From positions 310,001 through 374,000 of the forward strand of contig WGLN01000011.1 in NCBI GenBank assembly GCA_016125555.1: a stretch of DNA of 64,000 nucleotides. The letters are read 5' to 3'. The translations under genes and the position numbers were made by a program. Shown here in pieces: positions 27,227 through 34,635 of this stretch. The DNA comes from Porphyrobacter sp. (lineage in GTDB: Bacteria > Pseudomonadota > Alphaproteobacteria > Sphingomonadales > Sphingomonadaceae). The notes below the pieces were generated by a model. The model saw only the letters and a program-made list of their open reading frames with translations. It was not told the DNA's origin and did no database searches. Each line of letters starts with the position of its first letter. Position 1 is the stretch's first letter.

Positions 27227-29089
27227 TCAGGCCTTCGCGCTGGCAATATAGCGGCTGACGGTGTTGGCGACGACGTTGAGCGGGGCGTTGCCGCCGAGGA
27301 CCACGGCGGTGTTGAAGGCCTTGAAGTCGTAGGCGCTTCCCAGCTCGGCCTGCGCGCGGCGGCGCTGGCGGACGATTTCGCTGTGGCCGATCTTGTAGCC
27401 GCAGGCCTGCCCCGGCCAGCTGCAATAGCGATCGACCTCGGAGGCGACCTCCTCGGGCTTCGAGCCGTTGCGTTCGACGAAGAACTGCCGGCCCTGCTCG
27501 CGGGTCCAGCGCTTAGAGTGGAGGCCCGTGTCGACCACGAGGCGGCAGGCGCGGAAGGCGAGGCTCTGCAGGTAGCCGAGCCGCCCGACCTTGAATTCGT
27601 CATAGGCGCCAAGCTCGTCGGCGAGCTGTTCGGCATAGAGCGCCCAGCCTTCGGAAAAGGCGTTGAAGGCGAGGATCGAGCGGATCAGCGGCAGGCGGTT
27701 GGAGAATTCGCCCTCCCACACGTGGCCCGGGATGCTCTCGTGGAAGGTGAGATCGGCAAGATCGTACTTGCGGTGGAGGTCGGTGGTCCTGAGGTTGATC
27801 CAGAACCGACCCGGAATGCTGCCGTCCTTGCTGCCCGCGCCGCCATAGGCGCCCGGCGCGCCCGGCTCCTCGGCGATCGGCAGGCGGCGCACCTCGAGCG
27901 GGGGATCGACCAGCCGGTTGAATGCGCGCGGCATCTGCGCCTTGATCCACGTCAGCCGGTCGTCGATGAAGGCGAAGATCGCGTTGCGTCCCGGATCGCC
28001 CTCGGGAAACTGGTAGCGCGGATCGCGGCTCAGCGCCTGCATCCGTTCGCCGACGCTGCCCTTGGCACAGCCGATCTCCTTGAGGATCGGGTCCATCCGG
28101 CCGTGCAGTTCGGCCAGTTCCTCGAGGCCCTGGCGATGGATTTCGTCGGGGGTGAGGGTGGTGGTGGTCGAGGCGTGCACCGCCCAGGCGTAATATTCCT
28201 CGCCCATCGGCTGCGCCCACATGCCGGCCTTGTCCGTGGCCTCTGTGCGCTGGCGTTTCAGCTCGGCAAGCTGGCGGTCGAGCGCGGGGACGATTCCGGA
28301 GGCGGCGATGCGTTCGGCCTGCGCGGCGGCGGTTTCGGCTCCTGCAAGCCCGGATGCGGCGAGCGGCCCGGCATAGCTTTCCTTGGCCTGACCGATGCTA
28401 GCCTCCATCTGCGCGATCGCCTTGTCGAGGAGGAAGGCGGGCGGCACCACGCCCATCGCGTGGGCGGAGCGGATGCGCGCCAGCTCGCCGTCGAGGATCG
28501 CAGGCACCTCGGCGAGCCGGTCCATGTAGGGGCCGATGTCCTCCGGCGTCTTGAGCGGCTGGGTCGAGCCGAAGAAGCGCGGCATGTCGAGATAGCCGCC
28601 GACATTCTGGATCACCACGTAGGGCGCGTTGCGCCAGCTGCCGACCGCGACGTCGCCATAGGGCAGGGCCATGCCTTCGAGCGCGCGGGTGAAGGCGGTG
28701 TCGACCACCTCGAAACCGATCTCCTGGTCGCTGGTGAGCCCCTCCTTGGGATAGGCGCGCGCCGCGGCGACGAGGTCCTTGAGGGTCGCGGCATAGGCCT
28801 CGCGCCCCGCTTCGCCCGGGGTGCCGAAGGTCGAGCGCCATTCGGCATAGTCGCCGGTGTCCACCCCCAGCCCGGTGGCGCGGCCCGGTTCGTGGGCGAG
28901 CATCCGGTAGGCGATGGCATCGAGCGCGGCGTCGGGTTCGGCCCCGGTGATCGGCATCGCGCCGGGAACAGGCGCGGCCTGCCCCGCGGCGCATCCCGGG
29001 AGCAGCGCAATGGCGGAGGCGCCGCCCAGCCCGGCGCCAAGCGTTTGCAGGGTCTGGCGGCGGGTGATCTGTGCAGGGGTCTCTCTCAT
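27227..29089 (-). CDS. DUF885-family lipoprotein (metallopeptidase-like)
   Basis: 620 residues. The N-terminus has RRQTLQTLG followed by a hydrophobic run and LLPGC, so it could be a Tat substrate and a lipoprotein. The DUF885 core carries the HESIPGH (HExxxGH) zinc-like motif and FSEGWALYAEQ further on, the pair expected in this family. Substrates are unknown, probably peptides. Start ATG 29089. It is divergent from a small membrane protein gene. No disruption is seen. Confidence 0.88.
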   Translation of the reverse strand: MRETPAQITRRQTLQTLGAGLGGASAIALLPGCAAGQAAPVPGAMPITGAEPDAALDAIAYRMLAHEPGRATGLGVDTGDYAEWRSTFGTPGEAGREAYAATLKDLVAAARAYPKEGLTSDQEIGFEVVDTAFTRALEGMALPYGDVAVGSWRNAPYVVIQNVGGYLDMPRFFGSTQPLKTPEDIGPYMDRLAEVPAILDGELARIRSAHAMGVVPPAFLLDKAIAQMEASIGQAKESYAGPLAASGLAGAETAAAQAERIAASGIVPALDRQLAELKRQRTEATDKAGMWAQPMGEEYYAWAVHASTTTTLTPDEIHRQGLEELAELHGRMDPILKEIGCAKGSVGERMQALSRDPRYQFPEGDPGRNAIFAFIDDRLTWIKAQMPRAFNRLVDPPLEVRRLPIAEEPGAPGAYGGAGSKDGSIPGRFWINLRTTDLHRKYDLADLTFHESIPGHVWEGEFSNRLPLIRSILAFNAFSEGWALYAEQLADELGAYDEFKVGRLGYLQSLAFRACRLVVDTGLHSKRWTREQGRQFFVERNGSKPEEVASEVDRYCSWPGQACGYKIGHSEIVRQRRRAQAELGSAYDFKAFNTAVVLGGNAPLNVVANTVSRYIASAKA

Positions 29090-29161
29090 GGGTCGGGGTG
29101 TGGCGGGACCACGGACCCAAGTCAATTGCGCGGCGCGGGCGAGCCGGGCTAGGGAGCGGAA

Positions 29162-29374
29162 ATGACCGATATCGTGCTCTCGATCGTGATGCTCGCCGCG
29201 CTGGCGCTGCTGGCGGGCGCTTTCGTGCTGTGGCGGCGCACCGGCGAAATGCGGAACCCCGCGCTGATGGTGCTGCTCGCCTTCATCGCGGTGATAAACG
29301 TGCTGATCTGGACCGTGCCGACCGAAACCGGCGAAGTGCCGATCGACCAGATCAAGGCCGCCGGGGGCGAGTGA
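29162..29374 (+). CDS. Small two-helix membrane protein
   Basis: 70 residues: two hydrophobic stretches (about 4-25 and 34-52) joined by RRTGEMRN, then a short acidic end. ATG 29162 has GGGAGCGGAA upstream. Unknown family. It stands alone between the DUF885 gene (divergent) and the palindrome-rich region. Size and clean membrane topology make it a likely real gene. Confidence 0.7.
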   Translation: MTDIVLSIVMLAALALLAGAFVLWRRTGEMRNPALMVLLAFIAVINVLIWTVPTETGEVPIDQIKAAGGE

Positions 29375-29407
29375 ACCGCCCCCGGGCGCGCAGAATAGCT
29401 GATCCTC

Positions 29408-29531
29408 GGCGCCGCAGGCGCCGCAAGGCCGACCGGCCGCCCGCAGCGGAAGCGAAGCTGAACCGCCGCAGGCGGGACACCCGACCTTCAGGTCGCCTGA
29501 GCGAGGAACGGCGCGCCCGGATGGGCGCGCC
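29408..29531. repeat. Palindrome-rich intergenic element (copy B)
   Basis: Series of short hairpins: GGCGCC-GCA-GGCGCC (29408-29422), CCGCC-GCA-GGCGG, CGACC/GGTCG, and GGCGCGCC (29510-29517) pairing with GGCGCGCC (29524-29531). The last lies 8 bases from the TonB gene stop and may terminate it. Confidence 0.55.
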
Positions 29532-29539
29532 GCCTCAAA

Positions 29540-30214
29540 TCAAGGGATTCTCCAGGTGATGCTGCCGGTGAAGCTGCCCGCCACCGGCTTGCCGGTGCCG
29601 TCGCGCGCGGCGTCGAACCGGGCGCGCTTGCTCACGAGGTCGCAGGTCGCCTCGTCGAGCACCGCGTGGCCGCTTGATCGCGTCACCTTGCAGGCGGTGA
29701 CCTTCCCCGCCGCGTCGATGGCGAGCGCGAACGCGGCCTTGCCGGTCAGGCCCTCGCGGATCCAGCGGGTCTTATAATCGGCATCGGTGACCCAGCGCCC
29801 GGGGTTGCCACGCGGCTTCGCGCCGACGGGATCGAAGGGCGAGGCGCTCGGCGTCGGTCCGGGGATGCCGAAATCGACCGGGCCGGGCAGCGGACCGACG
29901 ATCTCGCCGACGCCCGGCAGGGTCTCGATGGGATCGCCTGCACCCAGTTCGAAGGGGATGATCTCGGGCCGGCTCGGCGCCGTGGCGGTGGTCTGCTGCG
30001 GGCGGGCCGAGGGGCTCGGCTCGACCGGCTCGGGCGGGGGCGGCGGGATCGGCACGGGATCGTAGAAGAACGCCTCAACCGGTTCGTTCTTCTCGGCAAT
30101 CACGCCCTTGACCGCGAGGCCCACCACCAGCAGCGCGGCAAAGCCGGCGGGTAGCGCGAGCGCACCGGCCAGAGCGGCGGGGTTGGGTCGGCGGGTATGG
30201 GAAGCATAGCTCAT
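29540..30214 (-). CDS. TonB-family energy-transducing protein
   Basis: 224 residues: a cytoplasmic start, one membrane helix (about 14-36), a proline-rich periplasmic spacer (IPPPPPEPVEPS) and a C-terminal TonB-type domain (TRWIREGLTGKAAFALAIDAAGKVTACKV). It would pass proton-motive energy to outer-membrane receptors. ExbB/ExbD are not adjacent. The C-terminal domain has two cysteines, as often found in sphingomonad members. Start ATG 30214 is next to a GGAGAGAGGAGCC run. Confidence 0.85.
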   Translation of the reverse strand: MSYASHTRRPNPAALAGALALPAGFAALLVVGLAVKGVIAEKNEPVEAFFYDPVPIPPPPPEPVEPSPSARPQQTTATAPSRPEIIPFELGAGDPIETLPGVGEIVGPLPGPVDFGIPGPTPSASPFDPVGAKPRGNPGRWVTDADYKTRWIREGLTGKAAFALAIDAAGKVTACKVTRSSGHAVLDEATCDLVSKRARFDAARDGTGKPVAGSFTGSITWRIP

Positions 30215-30354
30215 CAGGGGGCTCCTCTCTCCATCATCGTGGGAGCGGCCGGCCGGAGCGCCCTAGGGAAGCGTGAACCCTCCGGCCCCGCTCAGGCGCC
30301 AGAGTACTATGACTTTTGCTAGGGGCGAAGACATTTCGCGTTGCATTTCAGGAT

Positions 30355-30645
30355 GGTTCTTGTGCTGCCCGGACTCCGCCGGGCAGTCCTCGCTGCGTTT
30401 TTTGTGTTCCGCATCGCATCCGCGATACGAAATCCTCGCTCACACGCCCTGCGGGCGCGTCGCTGCGGGCGGGCGGTCGCCCTTGCGGTCGCTGCGCGAC
30501 CGAAACTTTGCCGGACGCAGTTTTTCGCTCTGATCCGGCCCGCCGAAGGACGGGCCGTAAGCGACCGCGCGCCCGCAGGGGCCTGGAGCGTAGCGGAGGA
30601 ATAGTGCCGAGGACGCAGCCGCGGAGGCGGCTGCGCCAGCGAAAA
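30355..30645. repeat. Palindrome-rich intergenic element (copy C)
   Basis: The gap from 30215 to 30645 (431 bases) holds no convincing gene. The part nearest the TonB start has CCGGCCGG palindromes; from about 30355 it is a chain of short inverted repeats such as GCCCGGACTCCGCCGGGC. It ends in GCAGCCGC/GCGGCTGC (30615-30634, 4-base loop), 11 bases past the hydrolase stop, a possible terminator. A reading frame at 30273-30533 is rejected. Confidence 0.5.
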
Positions 30646-31302
30646 TCACTTGATCGGGCAATCCGGCGAGAGGCGGAAGTCGAGATAGTTGTCGACCGCG
30701 CGCATCAGTTCCTCGAGCTCGTTCTCGAAGAAGTGGTTGGCGCGCGGGATTTCCTCGTGGTGGATGGTGATGTGCTTCTGGGTGCGCAGCTTGTCGACCA
30801 GCTTCTGCACCGCGCCCGGCTGCACCACGGTGTCGGCCGCCCCTTGCAGGAAGATGCCGCTTGCCGGGCAGGGGGCGAGGAAGCTGAAGTCGTACATGTT
30901 GGCCGGCGGCGCGACCGAGATGAAGCCGCGCACTTCGGGACGGCGCATCAGCAATTGCATCCCGATCAGCGCGCCGAAGGAATAGCCCGCGATCCAGGTG
31001 CTCTGCGCCTCGGGGTGGATCGACTGCACCCAGTCGAGCGCGGAGGCCGCATCGCTGAGCTCGCCCACGCCGGAATCGAACGAGCCTTGCGACCGCCCCA
31101 CGCCGCGGAAGTTGAAGCGCAGGGTGGCGAAACCGCGGTCGGCGAAGGTCTTGTAGAGGCGCTGCACGATCCGGTCGTTCATCGTCCCGCCGCCCTCGGG
31201 GTGCGGATGGAGGATCATCGCCACCGGCGCGCGCGGGCGCGGGGGCGGGGAGAAACGGCCTTCGAGACGGCCTTCGGGGCCGGGGAAGATGACGGACGGC
31301 AT
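30646..31302 (-). CDS. Alpha/beta hydrolase
   Basis: 218 residues of the alpha/beta hydrolase fold. The strand-turn MILHPHPEGGGTMND gives the oxyanion region, Ser in AGYSFGA is the nucleophile, and His in RANHFFEN is the catalytic base. It is divergent from the cysteine desulfurase gene, 110 bases away, an order I recall beside sulfur-cluster genes in alphaproteobacteria. The substrate is unknown; it is probably cytoplasmic, with no signal peptide. Confidence 0.88.
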   Translation of the reverse strand: MPSVIFPGPEGRLEGRFSPPPRPRAPVAMILHPHPEGGGTMNDRIVQRLYKTFADRGFATLRFNFRGVGRSQGSFDSGVGELSDAASALDWVQSIHPEAQSTWIAGYSFGALIGMQLLMRRPEVRGFISVAPPANMYDFSFLAPCPASGIFLQGAADTVVQPGAVQKLVDKLRTQKHITIHHEEIPRANHFFENELEELMRAVDNYLDFRLSPDCPIK

Positions 31303-31412
31303 CGGTGAACCCTGTGAAAGAATGGACGCGCCGCGCCGGGTGGCGCCCGCGAAAGCCGGCTCTATATAGGGCGCGATGGGTTTTTCGCAATTTATTGTCG
31401 CAGGCGGGCGTG

Positions 31413-32402
31413 ATGGCTGAGCGGGTCTACCTCGATCACGCCGCGACCTCGCCGCTGCGCCCCGAGGCAAGGGCGGCAATGGAGGAGGGGTTCCGGCTGT
31501 GGGCCAACCCTTCCAGCCCCCACGCGGAAGGCCGCAAGGCGCGCGCGGCGCTGGAGGATGCGCGCGAGCGGATCAAGCGGGCGCTCGGCTGGGAGGGGGA
31601 GCTGATTTTCACCTCGGGTGCGAGCGAGGCGCTGTGGATCGCGCTCAACCGCGCGAAGGTGGAGCGGCGGATCGTCAGCGCGGTGGAGCATGATGCGGTG
31701 TTTCGGGCGGCGCCGGATGCGGAGGTCTTCGCCGACGATACGGCGCCAGGGGCGGACACGATCCTCGCCGTGCAGCACGTCAATTCGGAGACCGGCACCG
31801 TCAATCCCGTCAGCGGGATGGCTCCAACCCTGCGCGAAACCGGCACATGCCTGTTGTCGGACTGCGCGCAGAGCGCGGGCAAGCTGGCGCTTCCCGACGC
31901 CGACATGATGGTGGTCAGCGCGCACAAGTTCGGCGGGCCGATCGGGATTGGTGCCCTGCTCGTGCGCGACTTCAACCTGCTCGACCCGGTCGGCGGGCAC
32001 GAGCGGGGCTACCGGCAGGGGACCGAGAACCTTCCCGGTGCGCTCGGGATGGCGGCGGCGCTTGAAGCGGGCGATTGGGCGACATCGTCCGATCAGCGCG
32101 CGGCCTTCGCGAAGGGCGTTGCAGCCCAGCGCCTCGCCATCGGGGAGCAGGTCGACTACATCTTCGCGCTCACGCACCCCGACATGAGCGCGCAGGCCCT
32201 CCTCATCCGGCTCGACGCGATGGGCTTCGCCGTTTCGGCGGGGAGTGCCTGTTCCTCGGGCACCTTGAAGAAAAGCCGTGTGCTCGATGCCTTCGGCGTC
32301 CCCGACGATGTCGCCGCGCGCACGATCCGGGTCAGCATCGGCTGGTCGACCACGCCCGAGGAGCTCGAGCGGTTCGCCGAAGCCTGGGCGTCCCTCACAT
32401 GA
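31413..32402 (+). CDS. Cysteine desulfurase, NifS/IscS family (first of pair)
   Basis: 329 residues. PLP enzyme that removes sulfur from cysteine. The PLP lysine is in SAHKFGGP, the base-stacking histidine in VEHDAV, and the catalytic Cys loop in SAGSACSSG. The N-terminal YLDHAATSP is typical. It is about 50-70 residues shorter than IscS. ATG 31413 follows an in-frame GTG at 31410. Its stop overlaps the next desulfurase by four bases, so the two copies are co-translated. Confidence 0.92.
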   Translation: MAERVYLDHAATSPLRPEARAAMEEGFRLWANPSSPHAEGRKARAALEDARERIKRALGWEGELIFTSGASEALWIALNRAKVERRIVSAVEHDAVFRAAPDAEVFADDTAPGADTILAVQHVNSETGTVNPVSGMAPTLRETGTCLLSDCAQSAGKLALPDADMMVVSAHKFGGPIGIGALLVRDFNLLDPVGGHERGYRQGTENLPGALGMAAALEAGDWATSSDQRAAFAKGVAAQRLAIGEQVDYIFALTHPDMSAQALLIRLDAMGFAVSAGSACSSGTLKKSRVLDAFGVPDDVAARTIRVSIGWSTTPEELERFAEAWASLT

Positions 32403-33475
32403 TCTACCTCGACTATCAGGCCACCACCCCGCTCGCGCCCGAGGCGCGCGATGCGATGCTGCGCTGGCTCGACGGGCCGGAGGGGACGGGCTTCGGCAAC
32501 CCCCATTCCCCGCACCGGATGGGGCGGCAGGCGGCAGCGGCGGTGGAACTGGCGCGCGAGCGGGTCGCGGCGCTGTTCCCACCGGGGGGCGAGGTGATCT
32601 TCACCAGCGGCGCGACCGAGGCGATCAACCTTGCGATTCGCGGCTCCGGGGAGGGCGGCAGCGTCTCGGTCTCGGCGATCGAGCACGCCGCGGTGCTCGA
32701 CACCGCCAATGCGCTCGGCAGCGCGCATGTCCTCAACGTCTCGAAAGAGGGGCAGTGCAACACACGGCAGGACCTGCCCGCCGATTGCCGTCTCGTCGCG
32801 GTGATGCAGGTCAACAACGAGATCGGGACGATCCAGCCGACCATCGACTGGCACCGCAAGGCCAAGCAGAACAATGCGCTGTTCCTGGTAGACGCGGTGC
32901 AGGCCTATGGCAAGCTGCCGGTGACCGAGGCGGACCTCATCGCGGTGAGCGCGCACAAGCTCCACGGGCCGAAGGGCATCGGCGCGCTGTGGGTGCGGCG
33001 CGGCGTGACGCTGACCCCGCAGCAGACCGGCGGCGGACAGGAGGCGCAGCTGCGCTCGGGCACGCTGTCCCCGGCGCTCGTCGCGGGTTTCGGGGCTGCG
33101 GCCGAACTCGCCCGCGAGCGCATGGGCGAGGATGCCGAGCATGTCGAGGCGCTGTGGACCCGCGCGCGCGAGCTGTTCGACGGTTGGGTCCTCAACGGCA
33201 GCGCCGAGGCGCGCTGGCACGGCAATCTCAACCTTCGCAAGGACGGCCTCGATGTCGCCCGGCTGATGAGCGATTGCCGCAACATCATGTTCTCCGCCGG
33301 GAGCGCCTGCGCCAGCGGATCGGGCCGGCCGAGCCACGTGCTGCGCGCGATCGGCCTTTCGGACGGGCAAGCAAAGTCCTCTATCCGCTTGGGCTTCGGG
33401 CGCTATACGAGGCTCGACGAAATCGAAACCGCCGCCGCAGCGATCAATGCCGCCGCGAAGGAGCAGGGCCTTTGA
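32399..33475 (+). CDS. Cysteine desulfurase, NifS/IscS family (second of pair)
   Basis: 358 residues, homologous to the preceding gene but clearly diverged. PLP lysine in SAHKLHGP, His in IEHAAV, NNEIGTIQP, and catalytic Cys in SAGSACASG are all present. The tandem arrangement, followed directly by a 2Fe-2S ferredoxin, points to Fe-S cluster or sulfur transfer. No scaffold gene (iscU/sufB) is in the window. The stop overlaps the TTG start of the ferredoxin. Confidence 0.93.
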   Translation: MIYLDYQATTPLAPEARDAMLRWLDGPEGTGFGNPHSPHRMGRQAAAAVELARERVAALFPPGGEVIFTSGATEAINLAIRGSGEGGSVSVSAIEHAAVLDTANALGSAHVLNVSKEGQCNTRQDLPADCRLVAVMQVNNEIGTIQPTIDWHRKAKQNNALFLVDAVQAYGKLPVTEADLIAVSAHKLHGPKGIGALWVRRGVTLTPQQTGGGQEAQLRSGTLSPALVAGFGAAAELARERMGEDAEHVEALWTRARELFDGWVLNGSAEARWHGNLNLRKDGLDVARLMSDCRNIMFSAGSACASGSGRPSHVLRAIGLSDGQAKSSIRLGFGRYTRLDEIETAAAAINAAAKEQGL

Positions 33476-33807
33476 CCATCGCGATCACCTTCATCGACCC
33501 CCACGGCAAGCGCGTGGAGACGACCGCCGAACCCGGCGACAGCCTGCTGCGCGTCGGCCAGGCGGCGGGGCTGCCGCTCGAGGGCACCTGCGAGGGACAG
33601 ATGGCGTGTTCCACCTGTCACGTGATCGTCGCGCCTGAATGGTTCGACCGCCTGCCGCCCGCTGCGGAGGAGGAGGAGGACATGCTCGATTTCGCTGCGG
33701 GCGCGCGGCGCACGAGCCGCCTGTCGTGCCAGATCGAACTGACGCAGGAGATGGACGGCCTCACCGTCAGCGTGCCTTCCGAAAGCAACGATCTCAGGCG
33801 GATGTGA
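33472..33807 (+). CDS. [2Fe-2S] ferredoxin, adrenodoxin type
   Basis: 111 residues. Cluster ligands follow C-x5-C-x2-C (CEGQMACSTC) with the distal Cys in RLSCQIE. The start must be the TTG at 33472, which overlaps the preceding desulfurase stop as TTGA; no other start reaches the conserved N-terminus (ITFIDPHGKR). An acidic EEEED patch is near residue 70. It likely serves as electron donor in Fe-S assembly, as ISC ferredoxin does. A bidirectional terminator-like hairpin follows. Confidence 0.93.
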   Translation: MTIAITFIDPHGKRVETTAEPGDSLLRVGQAAGLPLEGTCEGQMACSTCHVIVAPEWFDRLPPAAEEEEDMLDFAAGARRTSRLSCQIELTQEMDGLTVSVPSESNDLRRM

Positions 33808-33817
33808 CGCACGAAAA

Positions 33818-33848
33818 GCCCCGCCGCGCTTGCAATGCGGGGCGGGGC
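33818..33848. terminator. Hairpin between ferredoxin and DJ-1 genes
   Basis: GCCCCGCC (33818-33825) pairs with GGCGGGGC (33841-33848). On the minus strand it is followed by TTTT (33814-33817), which suits termination of the convergent DJ-1/PfpI gene; it may also end the ferredoxin transcript. Confidence 0.7.
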
Positions 33849-33851
33849 GTT

Positions 33852-33887
33852 CCGGTGACGATTATCGGGCCGGTGACGATTATCGGG
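33852..33887. repeat. Perfect tandem 18-bp duplication
   Basis: CCGGTGACGATTATCGGG occurs twice head to tail (33852-33869, 33870-33887) and is followed by a further CCGG. It lies between the terminator and the DJ-1/PfpI stop. Confidence 0.85.
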
Positions 33888-33900
33888 CCGGCTATGCGGT

Positions 33901-34464
33901 TCAGGCCGCTTCGGTCTCGCGCTTGGCGTCACCCTTCGCCTTGCGCATTCCGAGCGCGTCCATCAGCGCCTTGGTGAAGGCCGGGATATCGTCCGGCTTG
34001 CGGCTGGTGATGAGGTTGCCGTCGACTGCGACCATCTGGTCGATCACCGCGCCGCCGGCATTGGTGAGGTCGGTGCGCACCGACGGCCAGCCGGTCACGA
34101 CCTTGCCGCGGATGATGCCCGCCTCGGCGAGCAGCCACGGGGCGTGGCAGATCGCCGCGATTGGCTTGCCGGCGTCGTTGAATTCGCGCACCAGCCGGAT
34201 CACGTCGCGGTTCATGCGCAGGATGTCCGGGTTCATCTGCCCGCCCGGCAGCAGCAGCGCGGCATAATCGCCGCACTCGACGTTCTCGACGAGGCAGTCG
34301 ACCTTGACGCTCTCGCCCCAGTTCTTGTCCTGCCAGCCGTTGATCTCGCCCTTTTCGAGGCTGGCGACGGTGACTTCGGCCCCGGCTTCCTCGAGCAGGC
34401 GCTTGGGCTCCATCAGCTCGGACTGTTCGAACCCGTCGGTGGCGATGAGAAGAATCGGCTTCAT
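33901..34464 (-). CDS. DJ-1/PfpI-family protein
   Basis: 187 residues of the class I glutamine amidotransferase-like fold. The nucleophile elbow AICHAPWLL contains the reactive cysteine followed by His, the PfpI/YhbO pattern; LLPGGQMNPD is the preceding loop. Such proteins act as deglycases or proteases in stress; activity here is open. Start ATG 34464 has an AAGGAGAT site. It is convergent with the ferredoxin and divergent from parC (171 bases). Confidence 0.92.
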   Translation of the reverse strand: MKPILLIATDGFEQSELMEPKRLLEEAGAEVTVASLEKGEINGWQDKNWGESVKVDCLVENVECGDYAALLLPGGQMNPDILRMNRDVIRLVREFNDAGKPIAAICHAPWLLAEAGIIRGKVVTGWPSVRTDLTNAGGAVIDQMVAVDGNLITSRKPDDIPAFTKALMDALGMRKAKGDAKRETEAA

Positions 34465-34635
34465 ATGCTATCTCCTTGTTTTGCTTTGTTTCACCTGACC
34501 AACGGGCGGGGCTTGGCAGCGTTCCGGGGGGCAGGGTCGGACGTGGCCCCTGCGGGACGGCTCGCACGCGGCGGGGCGGCGAAGCCTGTGGAAAGGCCTC
34601 TCCCTCGCGCAGGCGGGGATTGCTAGAGGTTCGCC

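Noticed and set aside
30273..30533. Reading frame of 86 codons upstream of the TonB gene
   Set aside because: It reads through palindrome-rich repeat DNA, has no domain-like pattern and is Arg/Ser/Cys-rich as chance frames in such elements are.
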